Assembly: GCA_964531325.1 (NCBI GenBank)
Contig: CAZHCW010000009.1
Location: forward strand, 62,001-126,000
Length of the DNA: 64,000 bases
Direction: 5' to 3'
From: UTCHB3 sp964531325
GTDB lineage: Bacteria; Bacteroidota; Ignavibacteria; Ignavibacteriales; Ignavibacteriaceae
This document shows, in pieces, positions 18,483 to 28,278 of the stretch. Every line of letters starts with the position of its first letter. Positions within the stretch are counted from its first letter, which is position 1. Below the pieces are notes generated by a model that was not told the DNA's origin, made no database searches, and worked only from the letters and a program-made list of their open reading frames with translations. Made by a program: the position numbers and the translations under genes.

Positions 18483-19565
18483 TTAGGATGTTTTTTGTTT
18501 TGTCGCTTTTATCTTATTCAGAATAAACTGTTCAAATTCTTGCTCTTCGTCAAGTCTCAAGCGAATCTTTAGATAATAAATATCGATATCATCAAGTTCC
18601 CGTGAAAATTTCACAAACTTGACGGCATCCTTTTGTGTTGTAATCACCGAATAAGCATTAGTGGAATAGAAAAGTTTCCTCACCTTTTCCACCTCTTTTT
18701 CGGTATATGCCTTATGATCGATGAAGATCATACGGTTACTTGTATCAATGTGCAACTGTTCAAGTGCACTTATAAATGAATGTGGATTTGCAATTCCACT
18801 GACACACAAACTCTTTTGCCCTGTAAATTCTTTTGCACTGTATGTTTTGTTGGTTTTGATATCAACAAAATAGAGCGGTTCATAATATGCGTGAAATATC
18901 TTTTTCCCCTCCATATATTTTAAGAGTCTTTCGGGAATCTCTTTTTTTTCGGTAAACTTTCTGTTGATTATTACCGCGTCGGCTCTTTGAGCTTTCGAAA
19001 ATGGTTCTCTCAAATTTCCTGTCGGGAAAAGTGACCTTCTAAGCGGATTCTCATCAACTAAAAATCGTTGTGCTATTATCAGAAGATTTGCATCTCTTTC
19101 AATCCAACGGTGTTGAAATGCATCATCAAGAATTATTGAACCTACACCTGTTGCGGTAATCAATTTATTTGCAGCTTCCGTTCTCTTTTCACCTACTGCA
19201 GCCGGCACATTACACTCTACTGCTGTCTGAAATATCTCATCCCCGCTTTCTTCAGCTGTTCTAATCACCCCTGTTCTGCCTGCTACCAAAAGAAATCCTT
19301 TGGTTTCTCTACCGTATCCTCTGCTTACCACTCCGGGGTCGAGTTGATGTTTTTTGAACAATTCAGCCAAAAACATAACCAACGGTGTTTTCCCGGATCC
19401 GCCAACAGTCAGATTCCCCACAGAAACCACAGGCCTCTCTACCCTCGTCGACTTAAATATTCCCAGATCGAAGAGCATATTCCGAAACCACACCACTATT
19501 CCATACAGTGGCACTATTGGTAACATCAAAACTCTTACTATATCTAATAATTTCATCAAACTCAA
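18483..19565 (-). CDS. lpxK: Tetraacyldisaccharide 4'-kinase
   Basis: A 360-residue inner-membrane kinase that phosphorylates the lipid A disaccharide at the 4' position. The N-terminal hydrophobic anchor precedes the unusual P-loop VGNLTVGGSGKTPLV near residue 48. VVSRGYGR, ILDDAFQH and the later CVSGIANP segment follow. It overlaps the acyltransferase gene by 4 bp, indicating coupling. It belongs to the lpxB-DUF374-lpxK block, evidence of a lipid A outer membrane. Confidence 0.94.
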   Translation of the reverse strand: MSLMKLLDIVRVLMLPIVPLYGIVVWFRNMLFDLGIFKSTRVERPVVSVGNLTVGGSGKTPLVMFLAELFKKHQLDPGVVSRGYGRETKGFLLVAGRTGVIRTAEESGDEIFQTAVECNVPAAVGEKRTEAANKLITATGVGSIILDDAFQHRWIERDANLLIIAQRFLVDENPLRRSLFPTGNLREPFSKAQRADAVIINRKFTEKKEIPERLLKYMEGKKIFHAYYEPLYFVDIKTNKTYSAKEFTGQKSLCVSGIANPHSFISALEQLHIDTSNRMIFIDHKAYTEKEVEKVRKLFYSTNAYSVITTQKDAVKFVKFSRELDDIDIYYLKIRLRLDEEQEFEQFILNKIKATKQKTS

Positions 19566-20269
19566 TAATTAATGGGAAAACCATCACCACCAACCCTTTG
19601 GTGGTTCTTTAGATACGGAGTATCAGCCATTTGCTGCACCCTCTCAAATTCTTTTTGTATCTCCGGCAACATGGCAGAAAGTTCCTCTTTAGTAAGGGTC
19701 TGAGGAAGTAAAATTGGATCTGAAAAGACCACTTTAATAAAACTGAACGGATGAGGAATTTCAAACCTGTCCCAACTTTTTAAATGGCTTTTCCTTTTAT
19801 ATCCAATCCCCATCAGTATTAATGGTACACCCGCTTTTTTGGCGGCTACCGCAGCTCCCGCTTTCATCTGACCTGCGGGGCCTCTCGGTCCGTCAGGAGT
19901 TATACAAACACTTCTCCCGGAATTTATTTCGTCAACAATTTCATTAAGAGCTTCACTTCCCCCTTTTGAACTGGAACCCCTTACAACGCTGTATTCCCAT
20001 TTGTTGAGCACATTAGCAAGAATATCTCCATCTTTACTTTGGCTTGTAAGCCCCGCAAAACCCTTATTCTTGAAATAATACCATCCAAATAGCATTTTCC
20101 CGTGCCAAAAGGCAACTACAAACTGTTTACCCTCTTTTTGAAGTCTCTTTACAGATTCTCCGTTCATTACTTTTTTGATTAAAGACGCGCATACAAATGA
20201 AATAAGAGGATTAAGTATCCATAATCCAATTTTTCTTAACCTCGATTTGTTTTGCTCGTCAAGTTTCAT
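19562..20269 (-). CDS. DUF374 lysophospholipid-acyltransferase-like protein
   Basis: A 235-residue protein with an N-terminal hydrophobic segment, the acyltransferase-type VVAFWHGKMLFG, SKDGDILANVL and ITPDGPRGPAG motifs, and the GVPLILMGIGY segment. This is the DUF374 family, related to LpxL/PlsC-like acyltransferases and usually found with lipid A genes. It overlaps lpxB by 11 bp and lpxK by 4 bp. It is a reasonable candidate for a secondary (late) acyltransferase or Kdo-linked step in lipid A, by context only. Confidence 0.85.
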   Translation of the reverse strand: MKLDEQNKSRLRKIGLWILNPLISFVCASLIKKVMNGESVKRLQKEGKQFVVAFWHGKMLFGWYYFKNKGFAGLTSQSKDGDILANVLNKWEYSVVRGSSSKGGSEALNEIVDEINSGRSVCITPDGPRGPAGQMKAGAAVAAKKAGVPLILMGIGYKRKSHLKSWDRFEIPHPFSFIKVVFSDPILLPQTLTKEELSAMLPEIQKEFERVQQMADTPYLKNHQRVGGDGFPINY

Positions 20270-21386
20270 TCAAGATAATTTTTGCAGCCGTTTCAGAGGC
20301 TTTATGTTTCCCAAGATTTGTTTTAATCCGGGCAAAACCGTCAGTCTGGTTTTTCAACAATTCCGGCGATAGAAGCAACTTTGACGCGGTTTTATATATG
20401 TTCTCCCCCGTCACTTCATCCTGAATCAGCTCAGGCACAATGGTCTCCTCTGCAATAATATTCACCATCCCAAGATTACCAATCTTTATCAACCGTTTCC
20501 CAATCTGATAAGTAAGATTGGAAGTCATGTAGATAAGTACAAGAGGCATGTCGAGAAGGGCGGCTTCCATTGTGGAAGTACCCGATTTTACTATGCCGAT
20601 CGTTGCATACTTTTTAATTTCAAACTGATATCCCTTTATTATGGTGTAGTCGGTTCCGTTGTCAATCGCTTTAATCAAAGAGTAATCAATGGTATCCGCA
20701 CACCCAACCACTATCTGAAAACCGAATTCTTTTGATAGTTTTCTTGCCCCTTCAAGTGCCGGTTTTAACAGCAGCTCCACTTCATGTTTTCGGCTACCCG
20801 GAAGCAGTGCTAAAATCGGTTTATTTGAGTCGAGTCCCCACATCTTCCTGAATTCATCCTCAGGAAGAAATGAATAATTTAAAATTCTCTCCGCAAGTGG
20901 ATTCCCAACAAACTCTACATTTACCCCTTTTTCTCTAAAAAATTTCTCTTCAAACGGAAAAACTGAAAGAACTATGTCTGTTCTCGCTTTAAGTTTTTTT
21001 ACTCTGTTTTGTCCCCAGGCCCAGACTTGTGGAGCGATATAATACACAACTCTCAGACCCATTTTTTTAAATTTTTTGGCAATGTTTAAGTTAAACCCGG
21101 GATAATCGATCAACACCACTGTGTCAACCTTTTTTTCCCTTGCCTCATTCAACAGCCTTTTCTGCACTTTAAGTATATATGGTAGATGTTTCACCACTTC
21201 ACCAAAACCCAAAAATGCCATCTGATTGATGTGAAAAAGAAGTTTTAACCCCTCCTTTTCCATTCTATCACCACCTATTCCAAATAATTCGACAGATGGA
21301 TCAATTGCCTTTAATGCTTTTACCAATGCAGAACCATGAAGATCGCCACTTGCCTCACCGGCAATTATCAGGTACCGCTTCCCCAT
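20259..21386 (-). CDS. lpxB: Lipid-A-disaccharide synthase
   Basis: A 375-residue peripheral membrane glycosyltransferase (GT19) condensing lipid X with UDP-diacylglucosamine. The start IIAGEASGDLHGSAL, GIGGDRM, DYPGFN, YYIAPQVWAWG, LPGSRKHEV and the KSGTSTMEAALLDMP donor motif are all present. The length is normal. It begins immediately after the upstream methyltransferase gene and overlaps the downstream acyltransferase. Confidence 0.96.
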   Translation of the reverse strand: MGKRYLIIAGEASGDLHGSALVKALKAIDPSVELFGIGGDRMEKEGLKLLFHINQMAFLGFGEVVKHLPYILKVQKRLLNEAREKKVDTVVLIDYPGFNLNIAKKFKKMGLRVVYYIAPQVWAWGQNRVKKLKARTDIVLSVFPFEEKFFREKGVNVEFVGNPLAERILNYSFLPEDEFRKMWGLDSNKPILALLPGSRKHEVELLLKPALEGARKLSKEFGFQIVVGCADTIDYSLIKAIDNGTDYTIIKGYQFEIKKYATIGIVKSGTSTMEAALLDMPLVLIYMTSNLTYQIGKRLIKIGNLGMVNIIAEETIVPELIQDEVTGENIYKTASKLLLSPELLKNQTDGFARIKTNLGKHKASETAAKIILNET

Positions 21387-22013
21387 CTATAATGATACCG
21401 GCGGAAGCCAAATCGATCTGGCAATCAAAAGAATTATCACAATAATTATCGCTTGAAGTGATCTCATCTCACTTTTTAATCCCGCTTTTGTGCTCTTTGG
21501 TGGCTGTTCCACTGAGTTATTCCTGTATGGAGTGAACCTCGGGAAAAACCTCGGTACATTATTATAATACTCCTGATATGCATTTTTATATGTTCTCGCG
21601 AGATATTTTTCCTCCTCTGAAACGATCATCATATATTGAAACACAAACCATAAAAATGCAATGATGTGTAGCCATGGGAAAAGAGCCATCGACATTACAC
21701 CAATACCCACATATATTAAAATATTACCGACATATAATGGATTTCTTACATAAGCAAAGGGACCACTGATTACAAGGTATGCCCCACCCACAGTGCCTGT
21801 GGTTCTTGTTTCACTTCCTGCCCAACTTACACCACCAAAACGAAAAGCTTCACCCGCCAGAACAAGAACAAGCCCGATAAGAAAACTTTGCCAGGTCATC
21901 ACCGAAAACACAAGCATCAAAAGCACAAACGGTATTGGTGTGTAACTTCTTAAACTAAATATTTTTGCAGCCAGTTTATTTTCAGGTTCGGCCGCTTTCT
22001 TGTTAATATCCAT
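21387..22013 (-). CDS. Isoprenylcysteine-carboxymethyltransferase-like membrane methyltransferase
   Basis: A 208-residue membrane protein with about five hydrophobic segments and the ICMT/PEMT-type motif GPFAYVRNPLYVGNIL near 93 and EEKYLARTYKNAYQEYYNNVPRF's EE pair, the usual SAM/lipid-binding signature of the family. The C-terminus ends in another membrane helix. The substrate is unknown: isoprenoid, phospholipid and carotenoid modifications are all known in the family. It sits between the HAD phosphatase and lpxB with no spacing to lpxB. Confidence 0.82.
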   Translation of the reverse strand: MDINKKAAEPENKLAAKIFSLRSYTPIPFVLLMLVFSVMTWQSFLIGLVLVLAGEAFRFGGVSWAGSETRTTGTVGGAYLVISGPFAYVRNPLYVGNILIYVGIGVMSMALFPWLHIIAFLWFVFQYMMIVSEEEKYLARTYKNAYQEYYNNVPRFFPRFTPYRNNSVEQPPKSTKAGLKSEMRSLQAIIIVIILLIARSIWLPPVSL

Positions 22014-22022
22014 CTATTCCAA

Positions 22023-22727
22023 CTATCCTTGCATGTAAAGTTTGCGTCTGTTTAATTCTGCCTGGTGCCGTTTTTTTAACCGTTTTTTACTAAGCAGTTC
22101 TGTCATTCTTGCCTTAACATCTCTAAAATCTTTGAAAGGGTAATATGAAACCCGGTTTTTTTCGCAGTATTTCAGTAATGAATCTTTGGCAAATATATAA
22201 TCACAATGGAGTGCTGCACAAATATCTGAATTGCCATTACCGATATAAACTGAAAATTCGTCATCACCGCTTAACGATACCACGAGATTCCTTTTACAAT
22301 TGGCACATTTGTCACAATTTTCATCAGTATAAGGAAACACAGTCTCCGGGCCATTCTCCGTAAAAAGCAGATCATTTGAAAAGAATCTTGCTTTTATCCC
22401 CTCTCTCTCAAAAATCGAATCTATATAGAATTTAAATCCGTCACTAATAACATAAAATTCGATTTTATTCTCTTCCAGAAATGCGATAAAATCGTGGAAA
22501 TGCCCGTCTATTTCGAATCCGGAGGCATACTCCTTTATCTTTTCTTCATCAGGATTAACAAGAGTTTTTAAGAGTTCCATCCATGTTTCTGTTGCATTAT
22601 ACACCCCATCCCTGAATCCTCTGATTATCTCGTAAGCCCTTTCTTGCTCCCCAAATTCGAGGAATATAGAGGCACCAACATCTTGTTTAGTGATGGTGCC
22701 GTCAAAATCGATAAAGACTTTGATCAC
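22023..22727 (-). CDS. MtnX-like HAD-IB phosphatase
   Basis: A 234-residue soluble phosphatase. HAD motif I is FIDFDGTITKQD near residue 6, motif II is YVISDGF near 103, and motif III/IV lies in YIGNGNSDICAAL. A CDKCANCKR cysteine cluster near 136-144 is characteristic of the MtnX-like subfamily. The substrate is undetermined: MtnX acts in methionine salvage, but no other salvage gene is nearby. Its start overlaps the T9SS protein's stop by 4 bp. Confidence 0.85.
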   Translation of the reverse strand: MIKVFIDFDGTITKQDVGASIFLEFGEQERAYEIIRGFRDGVYNATETWMELLKTLVNPDEEKIKEYASGFEIDGHFHDFIAFLEENKIEFYVISDGFKFYIDSIFEREGIKARFFSNDLLFTENGPETVFPYTDENCDKCANCKRNLVVSLSGDDEFSVYIGNGNSDICAALHCDYIFAKDSLLKYCEKNRVSYYPFKDFRDVKARMTELLSKKRLKKRHQAELNRRKLYMQG

Positions 22728-24667
22728 TTAATAATCGCCATTTTTTTTACTTCCACATAATTACCGGCGGTAAATCTGTAAAAGTAGATACCATCAGCAA
22801 GTCCTGTAGATTTAAAGATATATGTGTATTTCCCCTCTTTTGGCACCTTTATTGTCTCTTCTTTAACCAATTTAAAACCGGCGTCGTAAAATTCAAATTT
22901 CACAGTTGGCACACCTGAAACATTGTAAGTTATCGTGGTTTCATCACTAAAAGGATTGGGGACATTCTGAGAAACATAAATCTTTTGATTTGTTTTTCTT
23001 ACAAAATCGCCCTCTACCATCTTTTGTGACACAACTTTGTGCTCTTTCGAAATCTGGGTAATCCTGTAAAGCAACTTCCCCTCTTTGTCGGGTGCATCAA
23101 ATGTATAATATGAGCCCTGTGCATTTGGATCTGCAACTACATTGTCAATCTCAGTCCAGGCTGTGTCTTTTCCTCTTGGTTCCATGCGATGAATAAAATA
23201 ACTTATCACACTTTTTTCGTTTGTGGCAGTCCAGTTTATCTTCATTTCGTCATCAATAGTTGTAAGCCATGCTTCCACAATTCCCTGAACTTTTGGTCTT
23301 ACACCTGCGAGACGCTGACCATAAATTCCTTCGGAAGTTTTATTTTTTTCTTTAAAAATGATGATAGCACCATCTTTCCCGTCAAAAAAGAGATCGAGAT
23401 AACTTTTTTCGGGGTTTCCCGATTTTGAGACGGGTACACCGTCATCATCCCACTCCGGCTTGCCTGCCGAATTAATTTTTAGAGCAAAAATTTCTGTAGG
23501 CCCGTTTCTCCGGTCGAGCCATGAAATAAAAACTCCGCCTTTTCCGTCATCATCAAGAGTTTGAGCAAATTGTCTCCCTTTTATGGCACCAATGCTCACT
23601 CCATTAATTCCCCAAAGTGCATTTCCCTGCCTGTCGAACTTCTGCAGAAAAATATTCTCGTCGCCGCCAACATCATTGATCCAGCTAATAACCATTGTGG
23701 AATCACCTGATTCAATCGCAACAGGTGCCCCGTTAATCCCTTGATTAGAAACCGCCTGTTTTCCCCCTTTACTCCACTTTACAGCCCCTTTGGGACTTAT
23801 AAGTTGATGGAATATTTCTTTAACTCTTCCGGTGGATTCCCACACCAAATAGTGATCACCCGAAGAAAGTGTAATTACATTAAAAGATTTTATAATCCCG
23901 TCGATAGTTGCCAATATGGTAACTCCATCAGCAATCTTCCCTGAGGAGTCGATAGAAGCAAACTTAATAAGGCTGTTCCCCCCTTGTGCATCGATCCAAC
24001 AAATATTCGCCCCACCGGCTGTTCCGGGTAACACAGTCACAGCAGATTTTTGACTTCCACCCTTCTCAACTACAATTCCATCGTTGTATCTGATTTTCCC
24101 GTTACGGTCGACGCGCTGTACCATCACACTGTAATTTGAAGGATTTATATCCCTTACTATATAACCAATATGAGTGTTCATTCTTTTGTCAAGTGCAACG
24201 GAATATTCCGAAACTAACCCATCCGGTGATGCAACTTCAATAGAACCTTCATCATTTTGCCAGGAAAAGTTGATCCTTGAGTTGATCTGCTGTGCCATCA
24301 ACACATTCTTATTTGCGGCAATCTCCTCAAGCCAAACAATCGAAATTTTCCCTGAAACAGCTTCACTTACCTCCGGAGTAGTCTGTAAATTTGAAGGACC
24401 ATCGGTTTCCACTCCATTGGTACTCCTCGACATTTCTCCGCGAAAATTGTAGTGGTTAAACAGTATCCGCTGTTTACCGCCTGCTCTTTTATCTTCCCAA
24501 ACCAGAAAAAATCCTTCACCTTCGTTCACCACAGTATGAATCTCCTGTGGTGAGATCGATGCACTAACTATCTGTTTTGGAGAATCAGGATCCGGGTTCC
24601 ACTGGGCAAACAGTATCGATGGTAACAATATCACCGAAGTAATAAAAATTTTTGTTAGTAGTTTCAT
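22724..24667 (-). CDS. T9SS-sorted repeat protein
   Basis: A 647-residue exported protein with a signal peptide (ending near LFAQ, residue 22). A beta-propeller-like body has repeated VWEDKRAGG-, ISWINDVGG- and ISWLDRRNGP-type blades. A fibronectin-like stretch lies around 455-555, and the type A type IX sorting domain covers the last ~75 residues (VPNPFSDET to VEVKKMAIIK). The function is unknown. It is placed between smc and the HAD phosphatase within the long leftward gene train. Confidence 0.85.
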   Translation of the reverse strand: MKLLTKIFITSVILLPSILFAQWNPDPDSPKQIVSASISPQEIHTVVNEGEGFFLVWEDKRAGGKQRILFNHYNFRGEMSRSTNGVETDGPSNLQTTPEVSEAVSGKISIVWLEEIAANKNVLMAQQINSRINFSWQNDEGSIEVASPDGLVSEYSVALDKRMNTHIGYIVRDINPSNYSVMVQRVDRNGKIRYNDGIVVEKGGSQKSAVTVLPGTAGGANICWIDAQGGNSLIKFASIDSSGKIADGVTILATIDGIIKSFNVITLSSGDHYLVWESTGRVKEIFHQLISPKGAVKWSKGGKQAVSNQGINGAPVAIESGDSTMVISWINDVGGDENIFLQKFDRQGNALWGINGVSIGAIKGRQFAQTLDDDGKGGVFISWLDRRNGPTEIFALKINSAGKPEWDDDGVPVSKSGNPEKSYLDLFFDGKDGAIIIFKEKNKTSEGIYGQRLAGVRPKVQGIVEAWLTTIDDEMKINWTATNEKSVISYFIHRMEPRGKDTAWTEIDNVVADPNAQGSYYTFDAPDKEGKLLYRITQISKEHKVVSQKMVEGDFVRKTNQKIYVSQNVPNPFSDETTITYNVSGVPTVKFEFYDAGFKLVKEETIKVPKEGKYTYIFKSTGLADGIYFYRFTAGNYVEVKKMAIIK

Positions 24668-24681
24668 TGTAAGTTAATCTC

Positions 24682-27600
24682 CTACGCTACGATGTTAAAG
24701 TCTTCGTTAAATCTGACGCTCACGAGTTTCGAGACGCCTTCTTCTTGCATGGTTACACCATACATCGTATCCGCAGCTTCCATGGTTCTTTTGTTGTGAG
24801 TAACTACAATAAATTGCGTGTTTTCGCTAAATTCTCTTACGATCTTTGTGAATCTGTCGATATTCGCATCATCAAGAGGAGCATCTATCTCGTCAAGTAT
24901 GCAGAATGGCGATGGTTTCACCAGATATATAGCAAAAAGCAGTGCAATCGCAGTTAAAGTTTTCTCACCACCCGAAAGCAGTTCTATCGATGTTGGCCGT
25001 TTCCCTCTCGGTTTAGCAATAATTTCTATTCTGGCTTCCAAAGGGTCAACCCCTTCTTCAAGCCTCAAATCTGCCTCATCCTCTTGTCTGAACAGACTTC
25101 TAAATATTTTTTGGAAATTTTCCCTTATCGCTTCAAATGTTTCATTAAACAGATTTTGGGCTGTAGTGTTAATTTCGTCAATGGTTTTCAACAAATCTTT
25201 TTCGGACTGAATCAGGTCACTTCTCTGTCCGGCGAAAAAATCGAATCTTTTTTTCTCTTCATCATATTCTTCAAATGCGAGAAGATTAACGGGACCAATC
25301 TGATGCAGCTGGTGCTCCAACTCCCTTACTTCAACCCTCCAGCCTTCAAGACTTGCAATTTGATCTTCAGGTGGTTCAACAGGCTCAATTTCAATTTCGT
25401 ATTTCTCGTTTACCCGTCTTTTAAGATTTCTGATATTTATTGTATATTCGTTGAATTTTAAATCTGACTTGTGAAGAGCTTCACTGATTTTGTCACGATT
25501 TTTTCTCAGTTCGGTTTTTTCTTTTTCAAGATTATCAAGCTCTTCTCTCTCTTTAAGATAAACAGCTTCGATTTCTCTCTCTTTTACCCTGAGATTTTCC
25601 CTCTCCTGTTTTTGTTCTTCGAGATCAAATTCACTGTCTTCTATTGTCCCCGTAAGAATTTCAATCTCACCGGTAGCAGTTTCAATGTCTTTGCCCCTTT
25701 TTTCAACAGAGTTACCGAGCATTATGAGAGTTTGTTTCACCCTTTCGATCGAGTTCAGAATATTTTTTATCTCTCCCTTAATTCGCTCAAGTTCAAGACC
25801 TTTTCTGTTGTATTCTGCAGAAGCTACCGAGAATTCCTTTTCAACCTCTTGAGCCGCCGTTTCAAATTCTTTTTGGCGCGCTGAAGTCTCTGCTTTGTGA
25901 CGGTCATCCTCTTCAATCTCTGAAGCGAGTCTCGATATATCAAGATCAAGTTGTTCTGCCTGACTTTCAAGATGTGATAACTCTCTGGTCAGATTCTCTC
26001 TTTCTTCATTCCCCTTTTTAATTTCAAATTCAAGCTGAGCCATCTGTTTTTCGAGTTGCATCAGGTCGTTTTGATAAATTCTTATAACATCACCCATATC
26101 TTTAAGATCGATCAGGTGAAGATCATATTCTGTATTGTAAATTTTCTGTTTCCAGGTCGCCAGCTTTTCTTCGAGAGGTTTAATCCCGTTTTTCAACTGC
26201 TCAAGTTGTGTTTTTTTACCAAATAGTGTGTCTTCATCTTTTAGTCTTGAGCCGGCCTCAATCGATCCATTATCCCCAATGATATCCCCGTCAAGTGTGA
26301 TGAATTTGTAACCTGAATATGAACCTGAAAGCCGGATTGAAGTATCGAGGTCATTCACTACAACAACATTTGAGAGCAATGATTCATAAAAATCGACATA
26401 TTCACCCGGTACATTCAGCAGTTTACCCGCAAAATTCACAAATCCGGGCTCCTGCTCCAACTTTAAACGAACTCTTCTTTTTGCAAACCTTTCCATCTTT
26501 TGCATGAAGGAACTGTTCTTCCCAACTTCGTTTCTGCTTAACACAAACGATGCCTTGCCACTGTTTGAATTGAGCAAAAGTTCTATTGCAGCTTTTACTT
26601 CTTCAACTGAAGAGACAATAAAGCTGTTGAAATTTAATTTAAGAGCCGCTTCAATCGCAAATCTGAACTCTTCGAGAGGTTCGCCAAAATCGGAGACGAG
26701 TTTTTTCTCTCCGCCAAACCACCCGTCACTTTCCATCAGTTTTTTTGATGCAAGTGAAAATCCCTCAAGATTGTTTATCAAATCATTTAGGAAGTCGATC
26801 CTTGTCTTTAAATCGTTGAGCGACGATTTTATCTCAAATTCTTTTTCACGAAGTCCCTCAAGTTCCTTTTCGAGACTCTCTTTTCGTTCTGTAGTCTCAT
26901 TAAATACCCTCTCAGCATTTGAAAGATTGGTTGAAGTTTCTTCCAGATCAGCGGAAACCTCACTCATAAATTCACGGTTCTTCGTCTCATTATGGTGTAA
27001 CAGCTCAAGTCGAGCGGTAACTCTTTCAATCTCTTTTTGAATTCGGGCTCTGCTTTTGTCAAGATTTGAAAGTTCATTTTTTCTCTCTGCAGATCCCTGA
27101 ACCTTTGTGAGAACTGATTGGGAGAAAACTTTTATTTTTTCTCTTGCCTCTGCAAGATTTCCTCTTTTTTCCTCAAGCACTCCGCCAAGTAAGTTTTTCT
27201 CTTCAAGTGCTTTTGCTTCCTCTACATTTTTTTCATCGTGATCGAGTTGCAAGTCATCAAGTTGTCCTTCGGCATCTTCAATCTGAACCGCAAACTCTGC
27301 AAGTTCTGCTTCAAATCTATTAATATTATTCTGAAGCGACCTTCTCGATTCTTGCGCAACCGAAACAGTCCTTTCATTTTTATAAATTAGCTCTGTTTGG
27401 GCACCGATCTTTTTTCTGATCTCTTTTAATTCATTCTCGGTTATAAAGGTCTTTTCCCTGATCCCGGCATAAACCTCGTCAAGACGGCTAAGAGATATCT
27501 CTACTTCATTTTTCTGAATTGTGGCATCAAAATGTTGTTGTTGCCAAACTCCCTGTTCGTTTATCATTAGATACAGATCAAATGCTGCCGATTTAAGATC

Positions 27601-28275
27601 AATCTCGCGGAGTCTGTCTGCAAGTTCCTGATATTTTTGGGCCCTTTTTGCCTGTCGTTCAAGAGAAATTACTTTTTTCTCAATTTCTGAGATAAGATCG
27701 TTTGCCCTTGCGAGATCAGCTTTTACATCCTCGAGTTTTTTTAAGGTCAGTTTTCTTCTGATCTTATATTTATTTACTCCGGCAGCCTCTTCAAACATCG
27801 TCCGGCGTTCATCAGCTTTGTTACTGAGAATCGACTCCACCATCTTTAATTCGATAACAGAATAAGCATTTGCTCCCATTCCTGTATCCATAAAAAGACT
27901 TGTGATATCCTTCAGTCGAGCGATATTTTTGTTCATCAGATATTCACTCTCGCCTGATCTGAATATCCTTCTGGTAATTATTACCTCTGTATAATCAACC
28001 GGTAACACACCCTTATCGTTCTCAATGGTCAGTGATACTTCCGACATTCCGAGCGGTTTCCTGGAAGAGGTGCCGTTAAATATCACATTTTCCATCTTGT
28101 CGGAACGGAGTACACTCGATTTCTGCTCCCCGATACACCATCTCAAAGCATCAACAATATTGGTTTTTCCACAGCCGTTTGGTCCCACAATTGCAGTGAT
28201 CCCTCTGTTAAAATGGATCACAGTTTTTTGTGCAAACGACTTAAAACCTAATATTTCAAGCTTCGAGAGATACAA
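24682..28275 (-). CDS. smc: Chromosome segregation protein SMC
   Basis: A 1197-residue chromosome-condensation ATPase. The N-terminal Walker A is GPNGCGKTNIVDALRW. Two long coiled coils flank a hinge around 500-650. The C-terminal head carries the signature LLSGGEKTLTAIAL and Walker B FCILDEIDAPLDDAN with a D-loop. The length is typical for bacterial SMC. It acts as a dimer with ScpA/ScpB, which are not in this window. It starts 3 bp after the GH2-like gene and precedes the T9SS gene by 14 bp. Confidence 0.97.
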   Translation of the reverse strand: MYLSKLEILGFKSFAQKTVIHFNRGITAIVGPNGCGKTNIVDALRWCIGEQKSSVLRSDKMENVIFNGTSSRKPLGMSEVSLTIENDKGVLPVDYTEVIITRRIFRSGESEYLMNKNIARLKDITSLFMDTGMGANAYSVIELKMVESILSNKADERRTMFEEAAGVNKYKIRRKLTLKKLEDVKADLARANDLISEIEKKVISLERQAKRAQKYQELADRLREIDLKSAAFDLYLMINEQGVWQQQHFDATIQKNEVEISLSRLDEVYAGIREKTFITENELKEIRKKIGAQTELIYKNERTVSVAQESRRSLQNNINRFEAELAEFAVQIEDAEGQLDDLQLDHDEKNVEEAKALEEKNLLGGVLEEKRGNLAEAREKIKVFSQSVLTKVQGSAERKNELSNLDKSRARIQKEIERVTARLELLHHNETKNREFMSEVSADLEETSTNLSNAERVFNETTERKESLEKELEGLREKEFEIKSSLNDLKTRIDFLNDLINNLEGFSLASKKLMESDGWFGGEKKLVSDFGEPLEEFRFAIEAALKLNFNSFIVSSVEEVKAAIELLLNSNSGKASFVLSRNEVGKNSSFMQKMERFAKRRVRLKLEQEPGFVNFAGKLLNVPGEYVDFYESLLSNVVVVNDLDTSIRLSGSYSGYKFITLDGDIIGDNGSIEAGSRLKDEDTLFGKKTQLEQLKNGIKPLEEKLATWKQKIYNTEYDLHLIDLKDMGDVIRIYQNDLMQLEKQMAQLEFEIKKGNEERENLTRELSHLESQAEQLDLDISRLASEIEEDDRHKAETSARQKEFETAAQEVEKEFSVASAEYNRKGLELERIKGEIKNILNSIERVKQTLIMLGNSVEKRGKDIETATGEIEILTGTIEDSEFDLEEQKQERENLRVKEREIEAVYLKEREELDNLEKEKTELRKNRDKISEALHKSDLKFNEYTINIRNLKRRVNEKYEIEIEPVEPPEDQIASLEGWRVEVRELEHQLHQIGPVNLLAFEEYDEEKKRFDFFAGQRSDLIQSEKDLLKTIDEINTTAQNLFNETFEAIRENFQKIFRSLFRQEDEADLRLEEGVDPLEARIEIIAKPRGKRPTSIELLSGGEKTLTAIALLFAIYLVKPSPFCILDEIDAPLDDANIDRFTKIVREFSENTQFIVVTHNKRTMEAADTMYGVTMQEEGVSKLVSVRFNEDFNIVA

Positions 28276-28278
28276 TAG